From assembly GCA_017614895.1 (NCBI GenBank), contig JAGAAZ010000108.1, forward strand, positions 1 to 51,532: a stretch of 51,532 nt of DNA. Reading direction: 5' to 3'. This document shows positions 37,816 through 46,632 of this stretch, piece by piece. The notes below the pieces were generated by a model, which was not told the DNA's origin, did not search any database, and saw only the letters and a list, made by a program, of their open reading frames with translations. This DNA is from Bacteroidaceae bacterium (GTDB lineage: Bacteria > Bacteroidota > Bacteroidia > Bacteroidales > Bacteroidaceae). The first letter of the stretch is position 1, and each line of letters begins with the position of its first letter. A program made the translations under genes and the position numbers.

Positions 37816-39411
37816 TTATTCCTTATAAAGTTTGGTGCGGAACTGACGTTTCTGATAGTCGCCTTCAGACTTCTGCATCACTTCACGGATGTCAATGTAT
37901 TCAGTTTTGATGCGCCCCTGCTCATAAGTGCCGATAGGACGGAAGATAAGTCCTGTTGGCAATGCCTTGCGGTCGAAAGTGAGATCAAGTTGTCCACGCA
38001 CATCGCTGATGCCAGCACGGTGGTATCCCTGAGAAGATACGAGTTTGTTGAAACGTTTCTCATTGCGGAACTCACTGACGTTGGGAACCACACCATCGCA
38101 TATCCACACCTCGACATCAGCCAACGCATCACCCTCATGGAAGCCGCTGTAGTTGCTGATCCATTCCACGAATGTGAACTTGATGTTGAGTGGTTGATCC
38201 TCGATGATCTTGTTGAGTCGTCCGATGCGCTCAGCGTAGAAGTCACAAGGATTGTACATGTTGAGTTTCTCCATAAATTCGATGGCGGCTGAGGCATAGC
38301 GCACCACTTCCTCCTGGGTTCCACCACCATTGCGCACCTTCTGTAGTTCGGAGAGTGCAGCCATCGCATAACGTTCGTAGAGTTTGCAGGAGTCGCACTG
38401 CTGAATGTTGGTGTTGATGGTGGGAGCCAAATCCTTGGGCATATCCTTGGCTTTAAGGGCATTGCGAAAAGCCTGCTGGGCATTGTCGTATTCACGCACA
38501 GCATACTGACGTGCTCCTTCTGCCAAAAAGCCGCTGCACACGCTGACATGCTTCTCCTCCAACATACGGAGCACAAGCACATTGTAACGCTTCTTAGAAC
38601 GTGGCTTGAGGTCGGCGATACTGACGGTCATGCGGTTAGAACCTGGCACATAGACCGTGATGGTGGTCAATGCACCAAACTCATCGGCAGCGTCCTGTGC
38701 TTTCTCTTCCAACGCATCCAATTCTGCCCAATCGCTGTCTTTTGCCTTCTTCGAAGCCTTGGGGTCATCAAGCAGTTGATGCTGCTTCTCAGCCAAAACA
38801 CGCTCGGCATCTTCCATCTGCTTTCTGGCATCACGAAGCAGTCGAACGGGGATGACAAGGCTCTTCTCCACAATGCTCTTGTCGGCTGCACTATTGGTTG
38901 TCTTCACTTCCACTCCCTTGCTTCTCAACACGTCACAGTCCACCTTTAGGTCTGGAATTGTTGAGGAAAAGACCACCTCACAGAGGGCAGAATCGAGAAT
39001 AGCATCGTTGCTGGCTGTCGCATCTTCGAGGCTGAGAGGACGCTCAACCTCCTCTATCTTGTAAGCCCTGAAATTATCTGCCTTCGTCAGCACGGTAAAT
39101 GAACAGCGGTTGACATCGCCTCGGCGATTCACCTCAATCTTGGGCTGTGCCGTTTCCTTACGATCCACCACAATCTCATACTCATATTGTCCCTTGTTGC
39201 TAGTGCCACGAGGTGAAATAGCTGCCTCTTTGGCGTTAAGAACCGTGATGGCGAGATCCCTATGGTTTGAAATGATGAGCACACCGCCAGCCCCCTTCAA
39301 GTCGGCCACACGGTCGGCTTCAGGCATAGGACTGGCTGAGATGTAGGCAGACTGCGCCTTCATGGCAACGATGACCATCAGGAGCAGAAGGGTTGAAAGT
39401 GTACGTTTCAT
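37816..39411 (-). CDS. Exported coiled-coil/TPR-like protein of unknown function
   Basis: This 531-residue protein has a signal peptide (MKRTLSTLLLLMVIVAMKAQS) and a beta-rich first third. A charged helical stretch near 195-245 (RKQMEDAERVLAEKQHQLL, then WAELDALEEKAQDAADEFG) is likely a coiled coil. Helical pairs around 300-350 (GARQYAVREYDNAQQAFRNA) look like TPR units and contain QQCDSC, a possible disulphide pair. I cannot name the family. It sits within a run of five closely spaced genes (37019-42409), which suggests a multi-protein envelope complex. Confidence 0.75.
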   Translation of the reverse strand: MKRTLSTLLLLMVIVAMKAQSAYISASPMPEADRVADLKGAGGVLIISNHRDLAITVLNAKEAAISPRGTSNKGQYEYEIVVDRKETAQPKIEVNRRGDVNRCSFTVLTKADNFRAYKIEEVERPLSLEDATASNDAILDSALCEVVFSSTIPDLKVDCDVLRSKGVEVKTTNSAADKSIVEKSLVIPVRLLRDARKQMEDAERVLAEKQHQLLDDPKASKKAKDSDWAELDALEEKAQDAADEFGALTTITVYVPGSNRMTVSIADLKPRSKKRYNVLVLRMLEEKHVSVCSGFLAEGARQYAVREYDNAQQAFRNALKAKDMPKDLAPTINTNIQQCDSCKLYERYAMAALSELQKVRNGGGTQEEVVRYASAAIEFMEKLNMYNPCDFYAERIGRLNKIIEDQPLNIKFTFVEWISNYSGFHEGDALADVEVWICDGVVPNVSEFRNEKRFNKLVSSQGYHRAGISDVRGQLDLTFDRKALPTGLIFRPIGTYEQGRIKTEYIDIREVMQKSEGDYQKRQFRTKLYKE

Positions 39412-39443
39412 GTGTTTTCTTCTTTTCTTTGGGGTTGTTTATC

Positions 39444-40475
39444 TTACAATCCGAAGCCTCCAAGAGTCGAAATATCGTTGTTAGGTCGGATACGTGAACC
39501 TCTCACACGTTCTGGTTGCCAGGTACGCACGTGAATAATGGGGTCAGATCCGTCAGCTGGGAATTCGAAGAGAAGGAAGAGCAGACCTTCATCAGAATAG
39601 GTGCTCGATTTCCATGTCTGGCGTAAGCGTACACCATACTTGGTGGGATCAACGGTAGAGCGTACGATGCAAGATGCCTGACTGTTGCCTGTCTGCATCT
39701 TCATGTAGTCATCGTCAAGTTCGAACGTCACGTCAATCCAAGCATTGCGAGCAAAGCACTTTTTCAGGTTGGTGATGTATTGCTGTTTGTTCTGACGGTT
39801 GAACTGCACATCGTAAGTGAAACCTCCACGATCACCAGGTCTGCGACGCTGTACCACATTACCTGTAATGATAAGAGCATCGTCACTGAACATGGCCTCG
39901 ATGGTGTTAATGTCCTTCATGTTGTAAGCCGTACGGAAACGCTCCAACTGCTGCAAAATGATGTACTGGTTTTCCCAGTCAGCCACTTCCTCACCGCCTT
40001 CATCAAGATTGATACCAGCAGCCTGAGCATTGAAGGTAAAGCGGAAATCTGTTATTTGCCCATTGCGGTCAAATTCCACCACAGCTTCCTGATACGTGTC
40101 TGTACCATACCCTCCATCAAGGGGAGACATAAGCAGAGGAACGTCACGCACCATCATGGTACCGTCACGAAGAATCCAAAGGTGGGTCTCCAAATTTACA
40201 TCTTTATTACGGAAAGGGGTAACAGCCCAAATACGAGCCAATGATTTCTTGGCAAAATCGTTCATGGCGATGCTGCGCGTTGAGACATTGCTGCGAGTAC
40301 GATGTGCAGCATCAATAGCGGTAAGCAGTTGCGCAAGGTTTCGTTCTGCATTGTTGACACCAACTGTACGTGGTTTGTCAGTGGTAAGACGCACGTTAAC
40401 AGCCTGACTCTCCAGAGAGAAAGCAAGGCATAATACCATCATCAGGATGGTTCTTAGATAAAAATTCTTTTTCAT
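39444..40475 (-). CDS. Exported protein with an NTF2-like domain
   Basis: This 343-residue protein has a signal peptide (MKKNFYLRTILMMVLCLAFSLESQA) and a first domain of unknown type. From about residue 170 there is an NTF2/SnoaL-like segment: LQQLERFRTAYNMKDINTIEAMFSDDALIITG is the classic helix followed by a strand of that fold. NTF2-like domains form pockets or binding surfaces; no catalytic residues are evident. It lies 32 bases upstream of the coiled-coil protein gene and 35 bases downstream of the next member. Confidence 0.75.
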   Translation of the reverse strand: MKKNFYLRTILMMVLCLAFSLESQAVNVRLTTDKPRTVGVNNAERNLAQLLTAIDAAHRTRSNVSTRSIAMNDFAKKSLARIWAVTPFRNKDVNLETHLWILRDGTMMVRDVPLLMSPLDGGYGTDTYQEAVVEFDRNGQITDFRFTFNAQAAGINLDEGGEEVADWENQYIILQQLERFRTAYNMKDINTIEAMFSDDALIITGNVVQRRRPGDRGGFTYDVQFNRQNKQQYITNLKKCFARNAWIDVTFELDDDYMKMQTGNSQASCIVRSTVDPTKYGVRLRQTWKSSTYSDEGLLFLLFEFPADGSDPIIHVRTWQPERVRGSRIRPNNDISTLGGFGL

Positions 40476-40510
40476 ATTATCTGTTGTTTTATTGGTTATG
40501 ATTGATTGTT

Positions 40511-41665
40511 TTATTTCTCCACTCGACTAAAGTCTTGTATGAAGAGCTTATCATCAAGCAGTTTGGTTGGGATATAGACGTAAGCCATACAGCGAATGCG
40601 TTCTTCTGTGGCTGTCTGATCTGATAGTAGGCTCAAGGGGAATGTGACATCAAGCAGATGGGTGTAGGCGAAGCGCTGATTGTAGGCAAAGAGCGCACCT
40701 GTCAGTTCTGTGTCAGTTGTCTTTTTTACACCAAAGTAAAGTTTACATCCTTCAGCCAAACAAAAAGCAATGAATTGACTGAGATTCACATTGAGTTGGT
40801 CTCGCTTTCCACCATAGCGATTCATGGTCAGTGCCAAAGGGTATTCCTTATCGCCAATGCCCGTGAGCATCAAGTTGCTCACACTCTGCATCGGTTGCCA
40901 AGAGGTACAAACAGGATGGTCTCGACCTTCAGTTTCCGACACATATAGATCTCCTCTGATGTAGCGGCTCATGTAGCCACCTCCATCAAGAATTAGGCAA
41001 TGCTCTCCTATAAATCCCTTGGCATCTGCCCAGCGTTCCAGAATATCTTTAGGATTCATCGCAACCGCACGTTGAATGTCACGCTCAGCTATCAATTCCA
41101 ATTCTACAGCATTGGTTCCTATAATGAGTTGGCAGTTGGCTGGAATGACCATGCTGACCTCCTTTTTTTCATCGTCGAATGACCATGTAAGGCGATAGAA
41201 GCGATTGCGGATTTCCTCCATGTCGAATGAGAAGTTCGTTTGCGGAGTAAGGGAACGAAGAATATCCGTACTTCCACGAGTGAATACTACCTGATCCACA
41301 TCCATCCGAACATCTGCAGCCTTGCCGTCAATACGCAGATCGAGTTCCAGTAGGTAACGCTCAATGAACTGGAAAAGTGGCTCATTATTGTAGTGAACTG
41401 CCAATTCTGGTGCAAAGAGGCGGTAGCCAATATGATTCACCTCACCGTATGTGTTCGTGGTAGCATAGATTTCCTTGCCTCCACGATTTGCCACAGTTCC
41501 AAGGTCAGCGCTTAACTTGACATCAGTTGGCAACCGCAGCGAGAGGACTGAAGCAATTTGCCTCAACCTCTCCGTACGATAAGTCTGAGCATAGCAGAGT
41601 TGAGTGGTCAGCAACATCATGAGTGCTGTGACTAAACGAACCCTTCGTATGATCTTGATGTCCAT
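40511..41665 (-). CDS. Exported protein of unknown function
   Basis: The likely start is ATG 41665 (MDIKIIRRVRLVTALMM), four codons inside the longest frame. It gives 384 residues with a signal peptide ending near CYAQT. The mature protein mixes strands and helices and has no motif I recognise. Notable segments are HCLILDGGGYMSRYIRGDLYV and FIAFCLAEGCKLYFGV. It lies 27 bases after the Big2-MORN lipoprotein gene and 35 bases before the NTF2-like protein gene, so it is probably part of the same complex or pathway. Confidence 0.75.
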   Translation of the reverse strand: MDIKIIRRVRLVTALMMLLTTQLCYAQTYRTERLRQIASVLSLRLPTDVKLSADLGTVANRGGKEIYATTNTYGEVNHIGYRLFAPELAVHYNNEPLFQFIERYLLELDLRIDGKAADVRMDVDQVVFTRGSTDILRSLTPQTNFSFDMEEIRNRFYRLTWSFDDEKKEVSMVIPANCQLIIGTNAVELELIAERDIQRAVAMNPKDILERWADAKGFIGEHCLILDGGGYMSRYIRGDLYVSETEGRDHPVCTSWQPMQSVSNLMLTGIGDKEYPLALTMNRYGGKRDQLNVNLSQFIAFCLAEGCKLYFGVKKTTDTELTGALFAYNQRFAYTHLLDVTFPLSLLSDQTATEERIRCMAYVYIPTKLLDDKLFIQDFSRVEK

Positions 41666-41692
41666 GATTACTCCCATTACAATGTAACGTTT

Positions 41693-42409
41693 TTAAGGAT
41701 TGATGGCTGTAATGTCACCGTCGTGATACCAGTATCCGATACCGCCAGAAACACGTCCGTCACGGAAGTCTGCCTCGAACTTGTCACCACGCTTTGCATA
41801 GTATTCAGCAGAGTTCACAATCTTATGGCTGGTACTGTACACGATGGTACCATGTCCGTGTGGCTGACCATTTTTCAAGTCCCCCGTATAGGTACCATAT
41901 CCAAGATTCACCGTTCCATAATTGGGATTACTCTTGGGCGTCACCGTCACCATCACATTCGAACTGAGTTGTGAGTCACTGGTGTAAGCAATGATGTTGG
42001 CAGAACCCTCTTTCACGCCTTTCACGATGCCCTTTTCTGCATCTACCGTAACGACACTCTCGTCAGATGAACGCCAAAGTACCTCTTCGTCATACTCTTC
42101 TGGTTCTGTCTTCACTTTCAGTTGCTTGGTTTGACCGACCTGCACAGAGAAGTTCTTGCTGTCAATGTTGATTGTCTCCACAAAGACCTCTGATGGTTCA
42201 ATGACATCATTTTCTTTTTCGTCGTTATCCCTGGCTGAGCTGACATTGCTGTCTTCCACCTCATCTTCTTCACCCATTTGTTCTGTGTCATCACCCAAGA
42301 TGGAGTTCTTCAATTCGTTGATTTTGTCGACGGGATTACATGAACTCATCATGCCTACCATAAACAGTGCCATAAGCAGCACATACACATACTTGTTAAT
42401 TGTTTCCAT
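41693..42409 (-). CDS. Lipoprotein with a Big2 immunoglobulin-like domain and a MORN repeat
   Basis: This 238-residue lipoprotein has its lipobox at Cys24 (GMMSSCNP). An acidic linker (about 40-75) precedes a Big2-type domain (about 76-155, with VGQTKQLKVKTEPEEYDEEVLWRSSDESVVTVD). A MORN motif then reads YGTYTGDLKNGQPHGHGTIVY (about 170-190), followed by a second, degenerate one. Big2 domains are adhesive and MORN repeats bind lipid or protein. It is the first gene of the five-gene run toward 37019. No catalytic role is evident. Confidence 0.85.
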   Translation of the reverse strand: METINKYVYVLLMALFMVGMMSSCNPVDKINELKNSILGDDTEQMGEEDEVEDSNVSSARDNDEKENDVIEPSEVFVETINIDSKNFSVQVGQTKQLKVKTEPEEYDEEVLWRSSDESVVTVDAEKGIVKGVKEGSANIIAYTSDSQLSSNVMVTVTPKSNPNYGTVNLGYGTYTGDLKNGQPHGHGTIVYSTSHKIVNSAEYYAKRGDKFEADFRDGRVSGGIGYWYHDGDITAINP

Positions 42410-42513
42410 AATTGTTAGTTTTTAAGTTATTAAACTTCTATTATACATTTTTTATAAGGTATTTCCTTCCGACAATAGTTCGTTAAAATATTAACAAATC
42501 CGTTTTATAATAA

Positions 42514-43998
42514 TCACTTCCTTTTTAAATTCACCTTGAACTGCCAGTTATTGCTACCAGAAGCCGTACCAGTGATGTTGTCGGCATCACCATCAAGTTC
42601 AAAGCACCATTGGCGTCCGTTTTCTTCACCCATAAAGGAGATTGTGCCATCGTCTGCAGGTAAAGACTCACCAATCATCTTCATGGTTGTGCCGTATTTC
42701 ACATTTTTATAAATGGCTGATAGTTCTCCTTTTCCAGGTCTATTTGTAATAGTGAACTCAATGGGATAGCCACCCATATCACCCGTGTATTTTGTGGTGC
42801 CTTCTGGCAGGAAGGACATGAGTCCGTAGCTTTCCATATTCGTCTCCATACTAGAGTCATCATCCTGTCCATCAGCCGATGTGTCACCTTGACAGGAGGT
42901 GAAATCGAGAAGGGGGTCGGCGGTTTTTTGCATTCCCTGGAAACTGGTGAGTTTTGTGCCGTCGGGACTAAACAAGAAATAGGTATTGCCTTCCTGTAGG
43001 ATGAAGCTGTCGCCAATGGCGGTGGGGTGGCAATAGTCGTATTCAAATGGGATGAGAATTTCACCATAGGCATCAATGACACCCCAGCGGTCGTTAAGCA
43101 ATGCGGCAAAGCATCCTTTCCCGTAGTTAATGAGGGCATTGTATTGAGGAGAGAGGACAATGCCCCCTTTGCTATCAATGATACCGCTCAAACTGTTGGA
43201 ACCGATGAATACGAGGAAGCCATCTTGATAGTAGGCAGTGTTTTCCATCTCGGTCACGTTGCTGTCGAATGTTAGGATGCACTCGCCTTGTTTATTGAGT
43301 AGATGAAAGCGCGGTTGGTCAGAGTTGGCATCACAAACGATAATCTTCCCCTCGTGAAATTCGCGGCTGACGGGATTATATTGGCTGGTGTTGATGTCAC
43401 CCACCTGACGACCTTGGCTATCGACTATGTGGATGATCTTGTCGTTGTAGTCCTTCTGCACCAGAGTCACCCCTTCACTGAAGCTTGCGATACTGGCATT
43501 GGGGGCTGGCACGATGATTTTCCCATTGTGGTCGATAAGTCCTTCTTGGAGATACTCATCGCGATAGACAGCATATCCATCGGAGGAAAATCCGTAGCAG
43601 GAAGAGATTTCCTGCGGAAGGGTAGCATGGATGTTCCCCCTGCTATCGATGATGCGGAGAGGCGTGCCCGATCCTGACGATACCGTGGCCCAGTCTGTTT
43701 GGAAGAAAGAAGTAGCGTTAACGAAAGTCTCGTCGATGACAGGAATGTCGGGATGCCCCACACTGTAGAGTCGGTAGTGTTTGCCGGAACAAACCCAATA
43801 GATGCCGTTGCTTATGCTGGAGATGACAGCATCAGCGGGGTAGGCGTCTTTGACCGCCAAATACCCTTTTGAGTCAATGATGCTCCATGAACCACCTTCT
43901 GTTTGTTGTACGGGTAGATAGACAGCTTCCTGATAAGGCAAACAACTGACGAGCAGAAGTGCGGAAGAGAGTAGCGTGATAAAAATCTTTTTCATCAT
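42514..43998 (-). CDS. WG-repeat lipoprotein with an extra C-terminal domain
   Basis: The start is placed at ATG 43998 (MMKKIFITLLSSALLLVSCLPY, lipobox near Cys19), giving 494 residues. The longer frame adds 23 residues without export features. The body has recurring WG-type units such as RWGVIDAYGEILIPFEYDY and SGIIDSKGGIVLSPQYNAL, which form a beta-propeller-like surface. The last about 100 residues (TTKYTGDMGGYPIEFTITNR onward) form a separate beta domain absent from its paralogue at 46633. It shares its N-terminal region with that paralogue, including the IIDSKG and ATLPQEI segments. Confidence 0.85.
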   Translation of the reverse strand: MMKKIFITLLSSALLLVSCLPYQEAVYLPVQQTEGGSWSIIDSKGYLAVKDAYPADAVISSISNGIYWVCSGKHYRLYSVGHPDIPVIDETFVNATSFFQTDWATVSSGSGTPLRIIDSRGNIHATLPQEISSCYGFSSDGYAVYRDEYLQEGLIDHNGKIIVPAPNASIASFSEGVTLVQKDYNDKIIHIVDSQGRQVGDINTSQYNPVSREFHEGKIIVCDANSDQPRFHLLNKQGECILTFDSNVTEMENTAYYQDGFLVFIGSNSLSGIIDSKGGIVLSPQYNALINYGKGCFAALLNDRWGVIDAYGEILIPFEYDYCHPTAIGDSFILQEGNTYFLFSPDGTKLTSFQGMQKTADPLLDFTSCQGDTSADGQDDDSSMETNMESYGLMSFLPEGTTKYTGDMGGYPIEFTITNRPGKGELSAIYKNVKYGTTMKMIGESLPADDGTISFMGEENGRQWCFELDGDADNITGTASGSNNWQFKVNLKRK

Positions 43999-44090
43999 TC
44001 TTGGTATTTTTGATTCTAATTCATGTTCGTCTGGTACGATTCCTCCAACCGGATGTGCATTAGACATTGTGTATTAAAAATTGCACATAA

Positions 44091-45440
44091 TCAATATCCA
44101 TAAGCCTCGTGGCTATAAGTGATGTTGGAAATTTTTGCCGTAGGTTTGATGTCACTGACTTTATGAGGAATTTCAGTGTTGAGATCTTCATCTTTCACTT
44201 CGTAGCAATAATGTCCGCTGGTGGCGAAAGCTATCCCCTGAAAGTAGTTCATCCATTCCATACTTTTCTTGGTAAAGAGAGTACGGGCAGGATAGCCTAC
44301 ATAGAAGCCCTCTTGAGTTTTCACGATGGAAGCAGAGCCTGCTTGCAAAGTAATAGAGGTGATGCGTTTGCTGTTGTCAGAATATACACGAAAAACGTTT
44401 TTTCCCGTTTTTGTGAACTGATAGAATTCTTCTGTCCATTCACCATCTTCATCCCATTTCGTCTCTACTTGACGTGCAAATTTGTCATACAGCCCTTCAT
44501 ATGTGGCAGGAATGTTGGAGAACCGCTGACCTGTCTGGATTGGTCCCAATTTGCCATCGGTGAGGGTAAAAGGTCTGGCCTCGGTTTGTGTGGCAGTGCT
44601 TTGCTGGGTTTGTGTATGCTGAATGGGTGTACTGCTTACTTGTGCATCAAACACAGCCTTGCCTTCTGCTGTGAGATAAGGAGCAACTTCTTCCACTGGC
44701 ACCTTGACATCCTCAAAGAAGTGGCTGCCCATCGAAACGTGCAGGTTGGCTTTTCCATCAGCGGCAGGCATGACTTGATAACCTCCCTCTTCCACGGATA
44801 TTGTGGTGCTGAGGTCTTCAGATTCGTATTTCTTAACCAATGCTCGCAATGTCGCAGAAGGGATTTTTACCAAGTTTTTGGAGTCCAACACATTGCCGTC
44901 GCTGAAACGTACAAAGGTGTCATATTCCCATGGCCCTCCATTGCCCCACACACCAGTGGTGACGCTGAACACCACGCCAACCTCATTCTGGAACTTCTCA
45001 CTGATGCGCAATGAATAAGTACACAATGGATACACCTTTCCCGTCTTCAGCCCCCTCTGGAAGGCTGATGCATAATAATCTGCAACACCCTCGATGGAGG
45101 CATCTGCAGGGGCTTTGCCCAGTTCTTCCGCCACGGGCGACCGGTCGCAAATGGCACGGATGCCCCTTGCCACGTTCCGTTGGGCATCACCTTCACCTTT
45201 GGGCAAGACAAGGTTCACATCCAATGCTGCATAAGCGCCGTCGGGAGTCTGTCCGTCATCCTGCCGCTCACAATCAGAGAACTGCATCTTAGCTTCTTCG
45301 CCATTCTCATCGCTTGATTTCTTGCTGCCAGAACTTATGTTGTTGAGGTAGTTTGTTACAGCTTTTGTGATAATACCTTCACAAGCTGTCAGTGTCATTA
45401 GCGTACTGACTACAAAAAGTGAAATGAAAAGCTTCTTCAT
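44091..45440 (-). CDS. DUF3298-like lipoprotein with a locus-specific C-terminal domain
   Basis: The start is ATG 45440 (MKKLFISLFVVSTLMTLTACEG, lipobox at Cys20), giving 449 residues. The middle part (about 130-275) has the RsiV/DUF3298 pattern, with VGVVFSVTTGVWGNGGPWEY and FVRFSDGNVLDSKNLVKI. A Gln/Thr-rich linker (IQHTQTQQSTATQTEARP) leads to a C-terminal domain of about 155 residues that is closely similar to nearly the whole mature protein encoded at 48695-49303. Shared blocks include KLGPIQTGQRF, SASIVKTQEGFYVGYPARTL and ATSGHY. Its function is unknown. Confidence 0.85.
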   Translation of the reverse strand: MKKLFISLFVVSTLMTLTACEGIITKAVTNYLNNISSGSKKSSDENGEEAKMQFSDCERQDDGQTPDGAYAALDVNLVLPKGEGDAQRNVARGIRAICDRSPVAEELGKAPADASIEGVADYYASAFQRGLKTGKVYPLCTYSLRISEKFQNEVGVVFSVTTGVWGNGGPWEYDTFVRFSDGNVLDSKNLVKIPSATLRALVKKYESEDLSTTISVEEGGYQVMPAADGKANLHVSMGSHFFEDVKVPVEEVAPYLTAEGKAVFDAQVSSTPIQHTQTQQSTATQTEARPFTLTDGKLGPIQTGQRFSNIPATYEGLYDKFARQVETKWDEDGEWTEEFYQFTKTGKNVFRVYSDNSKRITSITLQAGSASIVKTQEGFYVGYPARTLFTKKSMEWMNYFQGIAFATSGHYCYEVKDEDLNTEIPHKVSDIKPTAKISNITYSHEAYGY

Positions 45441-45460
45441 GATTATCTTGATGTTAAGAG

Positions 45461-46549
45461 TTAATATATACGGTAAAGCAACCAAGCATTAGGGTAGGCG
45501 CTCCGAAGCTTGTCGCGAACCTGGACAACTGAAGCATAGTTGTCGAAAGAGGCGGCGATCACACGATACTTACCTGTCTCTGGATTTTGTGCCACTTGTG
45601 CCGAGTATTTTTTTGCAACAAGGGATTTGCGCAAATTGTTGGTCTCGTCAATATTGTCGAAAGAACCACACACAACGTTGTATGGATTGAGAGTGCCGCC
45701 ATTCATTACGATGAGACGTTCTTGACGGCAATTTTGTGCGTCTGCGGGCAGAGGTGCCGTGGTAGTAACAGTTGTTGTGGAAACCTCTAATTCTGCGGGG
45801 GAGAGTTTTGAACGGACTGGACGTACGGATAGTCCTTTATATCGTTCATCTGAATGGCTGGCACTTGGAATCAATTCACCAAATGTGAATAAGGCACATG
45901 AATAAAGGGGGTTGTCATCAAATGAAGATGTCCAATAACGCCCTTGCGCTCTTTTGTTTTTTAGTTCTCCCATAAAAGTGGTACTCCAATTATAATTTTC
46001 TATCATGAATTCAGCGCAGGGAAGTATTAAAACATTGCCATTCTTACCTTTTGCATGGACTTCCTTGTTCCCATCTGCCAATTCCACTTCTGACCATTTG
46101 CATTCATAAGCAAGCTCCTCCCATTGCTTTTTTGTAGGTATATGCCAAGGGCTTCCCCAATTCTGGGTTGCAGCATCATCTATAGCATCTAGCACTTTCT
46201 TGTTGTCCAATATTCCGACATTTGGACGGTCACAGTATTTGGTCATTTGGTCTTCGTGAAGCCAAGAATTTTCAGGGTTCTTTTTCCAGAACTTATAAGT
46301 TTGCCATGTATAGACCTTTTTCGGTTTTGTCTCACCCCATGCGAAATAATCTCCTGTATCATGTAGAGAGGATGCTCCAACATTCATAGTAGCCCAAAGT
46401 GTTCCACTCGGCAAGCCTAAATCTACATATTCATGATTTTGTGTTGGCTCCGGTGTTGTTGTACTCTGTTGAACTTGTGCACGCCTAACTTGTGCATGCA
46501 AGAAACTTGTTCCCACCAACATAAGGAGAAGGATATAATGCTTTTTCAT
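45461..46549 (-). CDS. Exported FISUMP-SPOR fusion protein
   Basis: This 362-residue protein has a signal peptide (MKKHYILLLMLVGTSFLHAQ) and a VRRAQVQQ linker. The FISUMP-type domain (about 40-250) is recognised by EYVDLGLPSGTLWATMNVGA, GDYFAWGETKPK, PWHIPTKKQWEEL and GLSVRPVR. The C-terminal 80 residues form a SPOR-like domain with two matching strand-helix units (YNVVCGSFDNIDETNNLRKS and YRVIAASFDNYASVVQVRDK). SPOR domains bind denuded peptidoglycan. The protein may therefore anchor a surface domain to the wall. It lies 20 bases upstream of the DUF3298-like lipoprotein gene. Confidence 0.88.
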   Translation of the reverse strand: MKKHYILLLMLVGTSFLHAQVRRAQVQQSTTTPEPTQNHEYVDLGLPSGTLWATMNVGASSLHDTGDYFAWGETKPKKVYTWQTYKFWKKNPENSWLHEDQMTKYCDRPNVGILDNKKVLDAIDDAATQNWGSPWHIPTKKQWEELAYECKWSEVELADGNKEVHAKGKNGNVLILPCAEFMIENYNWSTTFMGELKNKRAQGRYWTSSFDDNPLYSCALFTFGELIPSASHSDERYKGLSVRPVRSKLSPAELEVSTTTVTTTAPLPADAQNCRQERLIVMNGGTLNPYNVVCGSFDNIDETNNLRKSLVAKKYSAQVAQNPETGKYRVIAASFDNYASVVQVRDKLRSAYPNAWLLYRIY

Positions 46550-46632
46550 GATTATCTTATTGTTATGTAGTTTTTAAATTACTGAATAGAATAATTAAGT
46601 GAGGGACTACTACGACTATTAGCATATATTTA

